64,000 nt of DNA from Acidimicrobiales bacterium (lineage in GTDB: Bacteria > Actinomycetota > Acidimicrobiia > Acidimicrobiales > RAAP-2). Below are positions 18,627-27,038 of this stretch, piece by piece. The stretch's first letter is position 1; every line of letters begins with the position of its first letter. Both the position numbers and the translations under genes were made by a program. The DNA lies in contig JASHUY010000233.1 in the NCBI GenBank assembly GCA_030039755.1, forward strand, positions 1-64,000, in the 5' to 3' direction. The notes beneath the pieces are model-generated. The model was not told the DNA's origin. It saw nothing but the letters and a program-made list of their open reading frames with translations, and ran no database searches.

Positions 18627-19745
18627 GTGATGAAGACGACCGCCGCAGTCCTTCGGGTCCCGGGCAAGCCTTGGGAGATCACCGAGCTCGACCTCGACGA
18701 GCCGAAACCCCACGAGGTCCTCGTCAGGTTCATGGCGTCGGGGATGTGCCATTCCGACGAGCACATCCGGGAGAGCGGGGGGTCCCACATCCGCATGCCC
18801 CTCGTGGGCGGGCACGAAGGTTCCGGCATCGTCGAGGCGGTGGGCTCGGCGGTGCAGCGGGTGCAGCCGGGCGACCACATCGTGACCTCCTACATCCCTG
18901 CCTGTGGCCACTGTCGCTACTGCTCGACGGGGCGGCAGAACCTGTGCGACCGCGGCCTGTACGCGGGGAAGGGGTGCCTGCAGGACGAGACCTTCCGCTT
19001 CCACCAGGACGGGGAGGATTTCGGGGCTTTCTGCGTCGTCGGCTCCTTCTCCCAGTACTCGGTGGTCTCCGAGTACTCCTGCATCAAGATGGACGACGAC
19101 ATCCCCTTCGAAGTGGCCTGTCTCGTCGGTTGTGGCGCGACCACCGGTTGGGCGTCCGCCGTCTACGCCGCGGACGTGAGGGTCGGCGAGACCGTCGTGA
19201 TCTTCGGCACGGGCGGGGTGGGGATGAACGCCGTCCAGGGGGCGAGGCTCGCCGGCGCGAAGAACGTCATCGCGATCGACCCCGTCCCCTTCAAGCGCGA
19301 GCAGGCGCTGCGCTTCGGGGCGACCCTCGCCTTCGCGGACCCGACAGCGGCGCGAACGAAGATCGTCGAGATCACCCGGGGCCAGCTGGCCGACAAGATC
19401 ATCCTGACGGTCGGCCTCCTCGCCGAGGCGGACGTCTCGAACGCCGTCTCGATGTGCGGCAAGGCAGGCACGGTCGTGATCACCTCGGTCAGCCCGCCCG
19501 ACGAGAAGACCGTGAGCCTGACGGGCAGCCCGCTCGTCGGCTACGTGCGGCGCATCCAGGGCGCCTTGTTCGGGAACGCGAACCCGCTCTACGACATCCC
19601 GAAGATGCTCGGCCTCTACAAGTCCGGCGACATGAAGCTCGAAGAGCTCATCACCCGGCGCTACCCCCTGGAGGAGATCAACGAGGGCTACCAGGACATG
19701 CTGGACGGCAAGAACATCCGTGGCGTGATCGTCCACGAGCATTGA
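18627..19745 (+). CDS. NDMA-dependent (mycofactocin-associated type) Zn alcohol dehydrogenase, copy 2
   Basis: GMCHSDEHIRESG, CGHCRYCSTGRQNLCDRG, FGTGGVGMNAVQGARLAGAKNVIAIDPVPFKRE, EGYQDMLDGKNIRGVIV. Close paralog of 12133..13269. Confidence 0.85.
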   Translation: MMKTTAAVLRVPGKPWEITELDLDEPKPHEVLVRFMASGMCHSDEHIRESGGSHIRMPLVGGHEGSGIVEAVGSAVQRVQPGDHIVTSYIPACGHCRYCSTGRQNLCDRGLYAGKGCLQDETFRFHQDGEDFGAFCVVGSFSQYSVVSEYSCIKMDDDIPFEVACLVGCGATTGWASAVYAADVRVGETVVIFGTGGVGMNAVQGARLAGAKNVIAIDPVPFKREQALRFGATLAFADPTAARTKIVEITRGQLADKIILTVGLLAEADVSNAVSMCGKAGTVVITSVSPPDEKTVSLTGSPLVGYVRRIQGALFGNANPLYDIPKMLGLYKSGDMKLEELITRRYPLEEINEGYQDMLDGKNIRGVIVHEH

Positions 19746-19788
19746 AGGACCGCGGGAACTTGACACGACGCGAACCGAGGAGGAGACG

Positions 19789-20343
19789 ATGGGCAGCCTG
19801 ATCATGGACCCGACCGGACAGACGACGCGGGCCGAGGCCGAGATGCGGCTCGCGCGCCGCCCCGAAAGCCTCCGCGGCAGGACCGTGGGTCTGCTCGACA
19901 ACGGCAAGCAGAATGCCGGCCGTTTCGTCGACGAGCTCGGCAAGGTGCTCGCGGAGCGCTACTCGATCGGCGGCGTGGTCCTGCGCAAGAAGCCCGTGGC
20001 GACGGTGGACGCCCCCGCCGAGCTGCTCGACGACCTCCACGACTCTGTCGAGCTCGTGGTCATCGCGGTCGGCGACTGTGGCTCGTGCAGCGCCGCCGCC
20101 GTGGCCGACGGCATCGCCCTGGAGCGGCTCGGCACCCCGACGGCGGTGGTCTGCACGGAGTCCTTCAAGGCGACCGCCGACGCCATGGCCGTGGTGCGCG
20201 GCGCGTCGGGGTACCGCTACGCCACCGTCGAGCACCCGATGGCAGGCCTTCCGGCGGACGAGGTCCGAGCACGCGCCGAAGGTGTCGCCGACGAGGTCGT
20301 GTCGTTGCTGGTCGACGCCGCGGTACGCCGCGGCGCCGCCTGA
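19789..20343 (+). CDS. CGSC-motif (Cys) paralog of the UGSC selenoprotein, 184 aa
   Basis: MGSLIMDPTGQTTRAEAEMRLARRPESLRG...VIAVGDCGSCSAAAVADGIALERLGTPTAVVCTESFKATADAMAVVRGASGYRYATVEHPMAGL; aligns along its length with 9920..10474. Confidence 0.85.
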   Translation: MGSLIMDPTGQTTRAEAEMRLARRPESLRGRTVGLLDNGKQNAGRFVDELGKVLAERYSIGGVVLRKKPVATVDAPAELLDDLHDSVELVVIAVGDCGSCSAAAVADGIALERLGTPTAVVCTESFKATADAMAVVRGASGYRYATVEHPMAGLPADEVRARAEGVADEVVSLLVDAAVRRGAA

Positions 20344-21413
20344 TGGGAGAGGCCGCCCCGGCGCTGGATCTCGACCCCGAGGCCGCCCAGGCGGCGATCG
20401 AGCACTGCTACGACCAGGGTTGGTCCGACGGCCTCCCACTGGTCCCGGCCACCCGCGAGCTGGTCGACCGCTTCCTCGCGGAGACCGACCGCCCGCCCGA
20501 CGAGGTGATCGGCAGGATGGATCACCTGGGCCGCGCCTGCACGGTCGAGCTGGCAGCGGTGAACGCCGCGATGGCGGGGTGCCTGCCCGAGTACTTCCCC
20601 GTGGTGCTCGCGGCCTGGGAGGCGGTGATGCGTGACCGGGCCGCCAAGGGAGGCGGTTGGCAGAGCACGAGCGGGCCTGCGCCGATGATCGTCGTGAACG
20701 GCACGGTGCGCGAGGAGCTGGGGTTCAATAGCACCGGGGGGGCGTTCGGACCCGGGTTCCGTCCGAACGCCACGGTGCCCCGGGCGATCGGGCTGATCGT
20801 GCGGAACGCCTTCGGGATCAGACCGCACGAGTTCGACCAGGCGACCCAGGGCCTGCCCGGACGCTTCTCGATCTGCTTCGGGGAAAACGAGGAGGAGAGC
20901 CCCTGGGAACCCCTGTCGGTCGAGATGGGGCTGCCCGAAGGTCAGAGCGCGGTGTCGGCCACGCTGCTCCGGACCTGCGAGTTCGTGGACAACCGCCACA
21001 CCGTCGATCCGGACCAGGTCCTCTTCGACTTCGCCGACACCATCGTGCGGACCGGGTCGCTCATCTTCCGGGACCAGTCCTGCTTCGTCGTCTTCGGCCC
21101 GGAGCACGCGCAGCTCCTGGCCAACGCCGGGTACTCGAAGACGGACGTCAAGGACTGGTTCATCGACCACTGCGTGCGCCGGGAGGCCGACCTGCGACGG
21201 GCCGGCAAGGACGCGGTCGGAGAAGGGGGCCTGGGCGGGCGGGGGCCCAGCGACGGGGAGCGGGTGAGCCCGGATACGCTCACCTCGATCATCCCGACCA
21301 GGGCGCAGATCCCGATTACCGTGACCGGCGCCCGGAACGCCGCGATGTCGCTCGTCTGCAGGGTCTTCGGCACGTGGTCGAACACCTCGTGCCCGATCGA
21401 GCGCCGTCGGTGA
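20343..21413 (+). CDS. Conserved partner protein of the CGSC protein (copy 2; function unknown)
   Basis: TGATG overlap with the CGSC gene. Strong similarity to 8781..9920. Confidence 0.82.
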   Translation: MGEAAPALDLDPEAAQAAIEHCYDQGWSDGLPLVPATRELVDRFLAETDRPPDEVIGRMDHLGRACTVELAAVNAAMAGCLPEYFPVVLAAWEAVMRDRAAKGGGWQSTSGPAPMIVVNGTVREELGFNSTGGAFGPGFRPNATVPRAIGLIVRNAFGIRPHEFDQATQGLPGRFSICFGENEEESPWEPLSVEMGLPEGQSAVSATLLRTCEFVDNRHTVDPDQVLFDFADTIVRTGSLIFRDQSCFVVFGPEHAQLLANAGYSKTDVKDWFIDHCVRREADLRRAGKDAVGEGGLGGRGPSDGERVSPDTLTSIIPTRAQIPITVTGARNAAMSLVCRVFGTWSNTSCPIERRR

Positions 21414-21550
21414 GGCGCCGCGTCCGCAGGTCGGCGCCGGGCACGACAGCGAGAGCCGAGCCGGCCACGCAAACGAGAGCAGAGCCGGGCACGCAAATAG
21501 GAACAGAGCCGGGCACCCAAACGAGAGAAGAACAAGGAGCGGAGCAGTGA
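21410..21550 (+). other. Possible 46-aa small ORF with 8-residue repeats, overlapping the stop and start codons of its neighbours
   Basis: GTG at 21410 overlaps the upstream TGA; TGA 21548-21550 overlaps the downstream GTG at 21547. Translation VRRRVRRSAPGTTARAEPATQTRAEPGTQIGTEPGTQTREEQGAEQ. Confidence 0.3.
21433..21528 (+). repeat. Four tandem 24-nt repeats
   Basis: GGCGCCGGGCACGACAGCGAGAGC / CGAGCCGGCCACGCAAACGAGAGC / AGAGCCGGGCACGCAAATAGGAAC / AGAGCCGGGCACCCAAACGAGAGA. Confidence 0.9.
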
Positions 21551-21774
21551 TCGACTTGGAAGGACTCGCCGGAATCCGTACCTCGCTCGAGGCGGACGGC
21601 TACGAGATCGACGTGACCGAGGGCGAGCGCGTGGAGGTCGTCATCTCGGCCACCCCCGACGCCTGTGCCGAATGCCTGGTGCCGGCGAGCGTGATGGTGC
21701 CGATCCTCGAGCACGCGCTGAAGGTCCCCGGCGACCGCATCGACCTCACCTATCCGGAGGGCCATGAGACATGA
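21547..21774 (+). CDS. Small (75 aa) protein with CxxC, possibly NifU-C-terminal-like
   Basis: GTG start with AAGGAGCGG upstream; LEADGYEIDVTEGERVEVVISATPDACAECLVPASVMVPILEHALK. Overlaps the start of the downstream SDR ORF. Confidence 0.6.
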   Translation: MIDLEGLAGIRTSLEADGYEIDVTEGERVEVVISATPDACAECLVPASVMVPILEHALKVPGDRIDLTYPEGHET

Positions 21775-21784
21775 GCGCCGCGCG

Positions 21785-22660
21785 ATGAGCGCAGTGAGTC
21801 CGGAACGTCGGGTGGCCCTCGTCACCGGCTGCGGAAAACGGGACGGCGTCGGTCGGGGGATCGCCCGGCGCCTGGCCGCCTCGGGGGCCACGGTCGTCGT
21901 GGCCGACCGCAAGTCGACCGGCGTGCTGAACCGGCGCCAGGAGGTCGTCGGGGTCGAAGACGACGGCTGGCGAGGTCTCGACAGCCTCGTCGAGGAGATC
22001 ACGGCCGCGGGGGGCACCGCGAGCTCGGTCACGGGGGACATCGGCGAGGTGGCCGACGCCGACGCCATGGTCGCCGCCGCGGTCGCCGCGCACGGTCGTC
22101 TCGACATCCTGGTCAACAACGCGGCGGCCCCGCAGGGGCTCGACCGCCGTGAGATCGCAGAGGTCCCCGTCGAGGTGTTCGACGAGGTCGTGCGCATCAA
22201 CCTGCGGGGCACCTACCTGATGTCGCGCGCTGCGGTCCCGGTCATGCGCGAGCAGCGGTGGGGGAGGATCGTCGCCGTCTCGTCGATGGCCGGCGTCATC
22301 GGCGCCGCCTACTCGACGGCCTACTCCGCGTCCAAGGCCGGGATCCTCGGCTTCACGCGGGCGCTGGCGATGGACGTGGCCCGCTGGGGCATCACCGTCA
22401 ACGCCGTCGCCCCGGGCGCGGTCGGCACGAGCCGCGCGTTCCTCAGCGAGGACCCGGATCTCGACGTCGACGCAGAGATGGCGCGCAGGGCGCAGGGGAT
22501 CCCGGTCGGGCGCGTGGGGCGACCCGAGGACATCGCCGGCGCGGTCGCCTACCTGGCGAGCGACGACGCCGGGTACATGACCGGCCAGTACCTCGTGCTC
22601 GACGGCGGGGGTCGCGCCGGTTTCCTGCCCGAGCCGGCCCCGGAGCCTTCCGGCAGCTGA
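21785..22660 (+). CDS. SDR family oxidoreductase (possibly mycofactocin-coupled type)
   Basis: ALVTGCGKRDGVGRGIARRLA, NNAA, YSASKAGILGFTRALA; extra segment after the first Rossmann strand (DRKSTGVLNRRQEVVGVEDDGW). Confidence 0.82.
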   Translation: MSAVSPERRVALVTGCGKRDGVGRGIARRLAASGATVVVADRKSTGVLNRRQEVVGVEDDGWRGLDSLVEEITAAGGTASSVTGDIGEVADADAMVAAAVAAHGRLDILVNNAAAPQGLDRREIAEVPVEVFDEVVRINLRGTYLMSRAAVPVMREQRWGRIVAVSSMAGVIGAAYSTAYSASKAGILGFTRALAMDVARWGITVNAVAPGAVGTSRAFLSEDPDLDVDAEMARRAQGIPVGRVGRPEDIAGAVAYLASDDAGYMTGQYLVLDGGGRAGFLPEPAPEPSGS

Positions 22661-22835
22661 GCTCCGGGTCCCCCGGCCCCGCCCTCGACCGGAGTCGGGA
22701 CGGGCGGCGCACATCGCGCGCGTTGCGTCGACGCGCGCCGGTGCTCTACGGTGCGTCGCAGCCCGCTCTGCGCGGACGACGAGCGTCGACACCACGCCAG
22801 AGCCCGCAAGCGCAGGCACAACCGGAGGGCGTCGC

Positions 22836-24272
22836 GTGGGGACGACCGTTGGTCGCAGCATGGACAAGATCGTCGCCTCCCCTGCGGAGGCGGTCGCCGA
22901 CGTCGTCGACGGTTCGAGCGTCGCGATCGCGGGCTTCGGGCTCGCGCACCGCTTTCCCTCGAGCCTGATCATGGCGCTCGCCGACCTCGGGTCGAAGGAC
23001 CTGACCGTCTACTGCAACGGCCTCGGTCAGCCTGGACACCCGACGGCCCACCTGCTGGCGGAGAACCATCAGCTGGGCAAGCTCGTCGCCTCTTTCTCCG
23101 CCCGTCCGGGGGTGCGCGAGTCCGAGGCCGAGACCCAGATCACCGCCGGCCAGCTCGAGTTCGAGGTCGTCCCGCAGGGCACCCTGGTCGAACGGATGCG
23201 CGCCGGGGGGGCGGGGCTGGCGGCGATCTACACGCCCACTGCGGTGGGCACCCCGCTCGCCGAGGGCAAGGAGGTCCGCTACTTCGACGGGAAGCCCTAC
23301 GTCCTCGAGCTGGCGATCACCACCGACTTCGCCTTCCTCCGCGGCTACCGCGGCGACCGTCTCGGCAACATCCAGATGCGCGGCGGCTCGCGCAACTTCA
23401 ACGTCAGCTTCGCCAAGGCGGCCCGCGTCGCCATCGCCGAGGTCGAGGAGATCGTCGAGCCCGGCGAGATCCCGCCGGACCTCGTGGACATCCCGGGAGC
23501 GTTCGTGGGCCGCGTCGTCCAGAGCACCTACACGATGGACACGAGGTCGCTGCCGATGCGCCCGAACCGTGCGGCGACCAGCGCGCGGTCCTACAACGAC
23601 AAGCCGGCGCTTGCCCGGAACGAGATCGCGCGGCGTGCCGCGCTGCTGCTCGAGGACCGCACGTACGTGAACCTCGGCGCAGGGCTCCCGAACCTCATCA
23701 CGAACCACCTCGGCGACCGGGAGGTCGTCCTCCACGCCGAGAACGGCATCCTCGACTACGGGTCCTTCGCGGAGGAAGACGACTTCGACCCCGACGTGCA
23801 CGACGCCGGAGGCTGGTTCGTCACGACCCGGCCCGGCACCTCGTTCTTCGAGAGCGTCACCTCCTTCGAGATCGCGCGCTCCGGCCGGCTGTCCGCCGTC
23901 GTGCTCGGCGCCTACCAGGTTGCCGCGAACGGCGACTTCGCCAACTGGGCGACGCCGGAGATGGCCGGGGGCGGGATCGGGGGGGCGATGGACCTCGCGG
24001 TGGGGGCCAAGCGCGTCATCATCACGATGGAGCACTGCGACAGCTCCGGCCGGCCGAAGCTCGTCGAGCGCTGCACCTACCCGATCACCGCGGTCGGGGT
24101 CGTGGACACCGTCGTGACGGACCTCGCCCTCCTGCGGCGCGTCGGGAGCACCTTCCGGCTGGAGGAGGTGGCACGGGGGTTCGGCGTCGACGAGGTGCTC
24201 GCGCTCACCGGCATGCACGTCGAGGTGCCGCCGCAGGTGCGCGTCATGCAGGACGCCTTCGAGTCAACGTGA
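22836..24272 (+). CDS. Fused alpha/beta CoA-transferase (3-oxoacid CoA-transferase-like)
   Basis: IAGFGLAHRFPSSLI, EVVPQGTLVERMRAGGAGL, YVNLGAGLPNLITNHL, HAENGILDYG, GGIGGAMDLAVGAKRVIITMEHCD. Confidence 0.88.
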   Translation: MGTTVGRSMDKIVASPAEAVADVVDGSSVAIAGFGLAHRFPSSLIMALADLGSKDLTVYCNGLGQPGHPTAHLLAENHQLGKLVASFSARPGVRESEAETQITAGQLEFEVVPQGTLVERMRAGGAGLAAIYTPTAVGTPLAEGKEVRYFDGKPYVLELAITTDFAFLRGYRGDRLGNIQMRGGSRNFNVSFAKAARVAIAEVEEIVEPGEIPPDLVDIPGAFVGRVVQSTYTMDTRSLPMRPNRAATSARSYNDKPALARNEIARRAALLLEDRTYVNLGAGLPNLITNHLGDREVVLHAENGILDYGSFAEEDDFDPDVHDAGGWFVTTRPGTSFFESVTSFEIARSGRLSAVVLGAYQVAANGDFANWATPEMAGGGIGGAMDLAVGAKRVIITMEHCDSSGRPKLVERCTYPITAVGVVDTVVTDLALLRRVGSTFRLEEVARGFGVDEVLALTGMHVEVPPQVRVMQDAFEST

Positions 24273-24285
24273 GAAGGAGCGGCAG

Positions 24286-25776
24286 ATGACCGTGACACTG
24301 GCGCAGGAGAAGGACACGCGCCGCCTGGATGTCGGCGCGCTGGTTCCCGAAGGGACGCACCTCGTCGGTGGCGAGTGGGTCCCTGCCGAAAGCGGCGAGG
24401 TCATCGAGGTGATCAACCCCGCCACGAAGGAGCTGCTCTCCACCGTGGCGCGGGGCGCAGCGGCCGACGTCGACGCCGCCGTCGACGCCGCCGCGGCCGC
24501 CTTGCGAGCATGGCGCGACACGAGCCCGACGGTCCGGGGCCAGCTCCTTTACAAGTGGGCGGAGGTCTGCCGGGCGCACGAGCAGGAGATCGACCTCCTC
24601 GAGCGCCTGGAGGTGGGCCGGCCGTCCTGGGGCCCCTCGGGCATCCCGGGCATCCTCACCTACGTCGCGGGGCTCGCCGACAAGATCACGGGTCAGACGC
24701 TTCCGACGTCGATGCCGAACATGCTCGGACTGACGCTGCGCGAGCCCTACGGGGTGGTCGGCAGCATCATCCCCTGGAACACGCCCGGTCCGCTCACGAT
24801 CGCAGACGTCGCCCCCGCCATCGCCGCGGGCAACACCATCGTCGTCAAGCCGGCCGAGGACGCGCCGCTGACGCCGCTGCTCCTCGGGAAGCTCGCGCTC
24901 GAGGCGGGCATCCCCCCCGGCGTGGTCAACGTCGTGACCGGCTACGGGCCCGAGGCAGGCGCCGCGCTGCCCGCCCACCCGGGGGTTCGTCGGATGAGCT
25001 TCACCGGCTCGCCGGAGACCGGCTCGAAGGTCATGGAGGCCTGCGCCAAGAACCTGATCCCCCTGCACGTCGAGCTCGGCGGAAAGTCGCCTCAGGTGGT
25101 GCTGCGCGATGCCCCGCTCGACCGGGCGATCCCGACGATCGTGCGGGCGATCACCTTCAACACGGGCCAGGTCTGCGCCGCGGGCTCGCGTCTCGTCGTC
25201 GACGCGACGATTCACGACCAGGTCGTCGAGGCGCTCGCCGGCGCCTTCGAGAAGGTGACGGTCGGACCGTGGTACGAGAAGGTCGACATGGGCCCGCTCA
25301 TCAGCGCGAAGCAAGAGGCCCGGGTCCTCGGCTACCTCGACGCCGGCCGGAAGGAGGGCGCCAAGGTCGTCACCGGCGGCCACAAGCTCTCGGGGGAGAA
25401 GTTCGACCCGGGCTTCTTCGTCGAGCCGACGATCTTCGACGCCGTGACCCCGCAGATGCGCATCGCCCAGGAGGAGATCTTCGGGCCCGTGCTCTCGGTG
25501 CTCACCTACGACGACGAGCAGGAGGCGCTCGCCATCGCGAACGGCACCCGCTACGGGCTCGTCTCGTCGATCTGGACGACGGACGTCGGCCGTGCGGTCC
25601 GCCTGGCGAGGGGAATCGAGGCGGGGCAGGTCGGCATCAACACGACCTGGTCGCGTGGGGTGATCGGGGCGCCGCACGGCGGCTACAAGCACAGCGGGTT
25701 CGGCCGGACGATGAGTGCCGACTCGATCCTCGACTACACCCAGCTGAAGAGCGTCGTGATCGACGGGAACGTCTGA
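24286..25776 (+). CDS. Aldehyde dehydrogenase family protein
   Basis: PWNTPGPLTIADVAPAIAAGNTIVVKPAEDAP, VELGGKSPQVV, FNTGQVCAAGSRL, EEIFGPVLSVLTY. Confidence 0.92.
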   Translation: MTVTLAQEKDTRRLDVGALVPEGTHLVGGEWVPAESGEVIEVINPATKELLSTVARGAAADVDAAVDAAAAALRAWRDTSPTVRGQLLYKWAEVCRAHEQEIDLLERLEVGRPSWGPSGIPGILTYVAGLADKITGQTLPTSMPNMLGLTLREPYGVVGSIIPWNTPGPLTIADVAPAIAAGNTIVVKPAEDAPLTPLLLGKLALEAGIPPGVVNVVTGYGPEAGAALPAHPGVRRMSFTGSPETGSKVMEACAKNLIPLHVELGGKSPQVVLRDAPLDRAIPTIVRAITFNTGQVCAAGSRLVVDATIHDQVVEALAGAFEKVTVGPWYEKVDMGPLISAKQEARVLGYLDAGRKEGAKVVTGGHKLSGEKFDPGFFVEPTIFDAVTPQMRIAQEEIFGPVLSVLTYDDEQEALAIANGTRYGLVSSIWTTDVGRAVRLARGIEAGQVGINTTWSRGVIGAPHGGYKHSGFGRTMSADSILDYTQLKSVVIDGNV

Positions 25777-25804
25777 ATGCTCAGTCCCGAGAGGAGCTGA
25801 CCAG

Positions 25805-26902
25805 TTGAGCGACAAGGTGAGGGCGATGGTCCAATCGGGGCCGCGCCAGATGGAGCTGCGTGAGTTCGAGCGGCCGACCATCGGCGACGACGACGCGTTG
25901 GTGCGGGTGGAGGCGTGCGGGATCTGCGGGAGCGACGTCGAGCAGTACAAGGGCCACCTCTGGCGGGAGGGCGCCAAGCCCTCCATCCCGGGGCACGAGC
26001 CGCTCGGCGTGATCGAGGAGATCGGGGAGCGTGCAGCCGCCCGCTGGGGGGTGGAGACCGGCGACCGCGTGGCGATCGAGATCATCATCCCCTGCCACAC
26101 CTGTGACCTCTGCCTGACCGGCCGCTACCAGGCGTGCCGCAATCGACGTGGTGGCCACGGCGTCACGCCCATCGAGAAGGAGCCGTCGCTCTGGGGCGGG
26201 TTCGCCGACTACATCTACCTCCACCCCGACTCCATCGTGCACAAGATGCGCAAGGACATCCCCGCCGAGGTCGCGGTGCTCTTCAACCCGCTCGGCGCAG
26301 GGTTCCGGTGGGCCGTCGACTACGGCAGGACGGGCATCGGCGACACGGTGCTCGTGCTCGGGCCGGGCCAGCGGGGGATCGCGGCGGTGATCGCCGCGAA
26401 AATTGCGGGTGCCGGCACCGTCATCGTCACGGGGCTCGCCAAGGACGGCGCCAAGCTCGACCTCGCCAGGGAGTTCGGGGCCGACCACACCATCAACGTC
26501 GAGGAGGAGAACACCGTCGAGAAGGTGATGGACCTCACCGGTGGTGTCGGAGCCGACGTGGTGCTCGAGCTCACCCCGATCGCGAGCGCGCCGGTGCTGG
26601 ACGCCATCGAGTCCGTGCGTCACGGCGGCCGGGTCGTCCTCGCCGGATTGAAGGGCGGAAAGGGGATCGAGATCACGACGGACCGTCTGATCAACAAGGC
26701 GATCACGATGGTCGGAGCCTTCGGCGTCGACGCCACGGCGTACGTCCAAGCCATCGAGGCGATCGAGTCCGGCCGCCTCCCGCTCGAGAAGATGCACACC
26801 CACACCTTCGAGCTGGCCGACACCGTCCGGGCCATCGAGACGCTCGCCGGCGAAGTCGAGGGCGAAGAGGCGGTGCACGTGGCGATCTGCCCGACGCCCT
26901 GA
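25805..26902 (+). CDS. Zinc-binding MDR dehydrogenase
   Basis: EACGICGSDVEQYKGHL, GHEPLGVIEEIG, CHTCDLCLTGRYQAC, VLVLGPGQRGIAAVIAAKIAG. Confidence 0.88.
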   Translation: MSDKVRAMVQSGPRQMELREFERPTIGDDDALVRVEACGICGSDVEQYKGHLWREGAKPSIPGHEPLGVIEEIGERAAARWGVETGDRVAIEIIIPCHTCDLCLTGRYQACRNRRGGHGVTPIEKEPSLWGGFADYIYLHPDSIVHKMRKDIPAEVAVLFNPLGAGFRWAVDYGRTGIGDTVLVLGPGQRGIAAVIAAKIAGAGTVIVTGLAKDGAKLDLAREFGADHTINVEEENTVEKVMDLTGGVGADVVLELTPIASAPVLDAIESVRHGGRVVLAGLKGGKGIEITTDRLINKAITMVGAFGVDATAYVQAIEAIESGRLPLEKMHTHTFELADTVRAIETLAGEVEGEEAVHVAICPTP

Positions 26903-26984
26903 GCGTCGGCAGCTCCGGAGAGGCCCTGCCGACCGGTAGTACCCGGCGCCTGCCTCCTGCGACCGGCGCCCTGGCAGTCTGCGC

Positions 26985-27034
26985 CTGCAGCCTGCGAAAT
27001 GAAATGCGACTGCAGCCTGCGAAAGGAAGGAGAA
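26985..27034 (+). repeat. Tandem ~25-nt duplication directly upstream of the amidohydrolase gene
   Basis: CTGCAGCCTGCGAAATGAAATGCGA / CTGCAGCCTGCGAAAGGAAGGAGAA. Confidence 0.75.
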
Positions 27035-27038
27035 GCGA

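Noticed and set aside
21433-21528. CRISPR array
   Set aside because: The 24-nt units are contiguous with no spacers and are imperfect; there are no cas genes.
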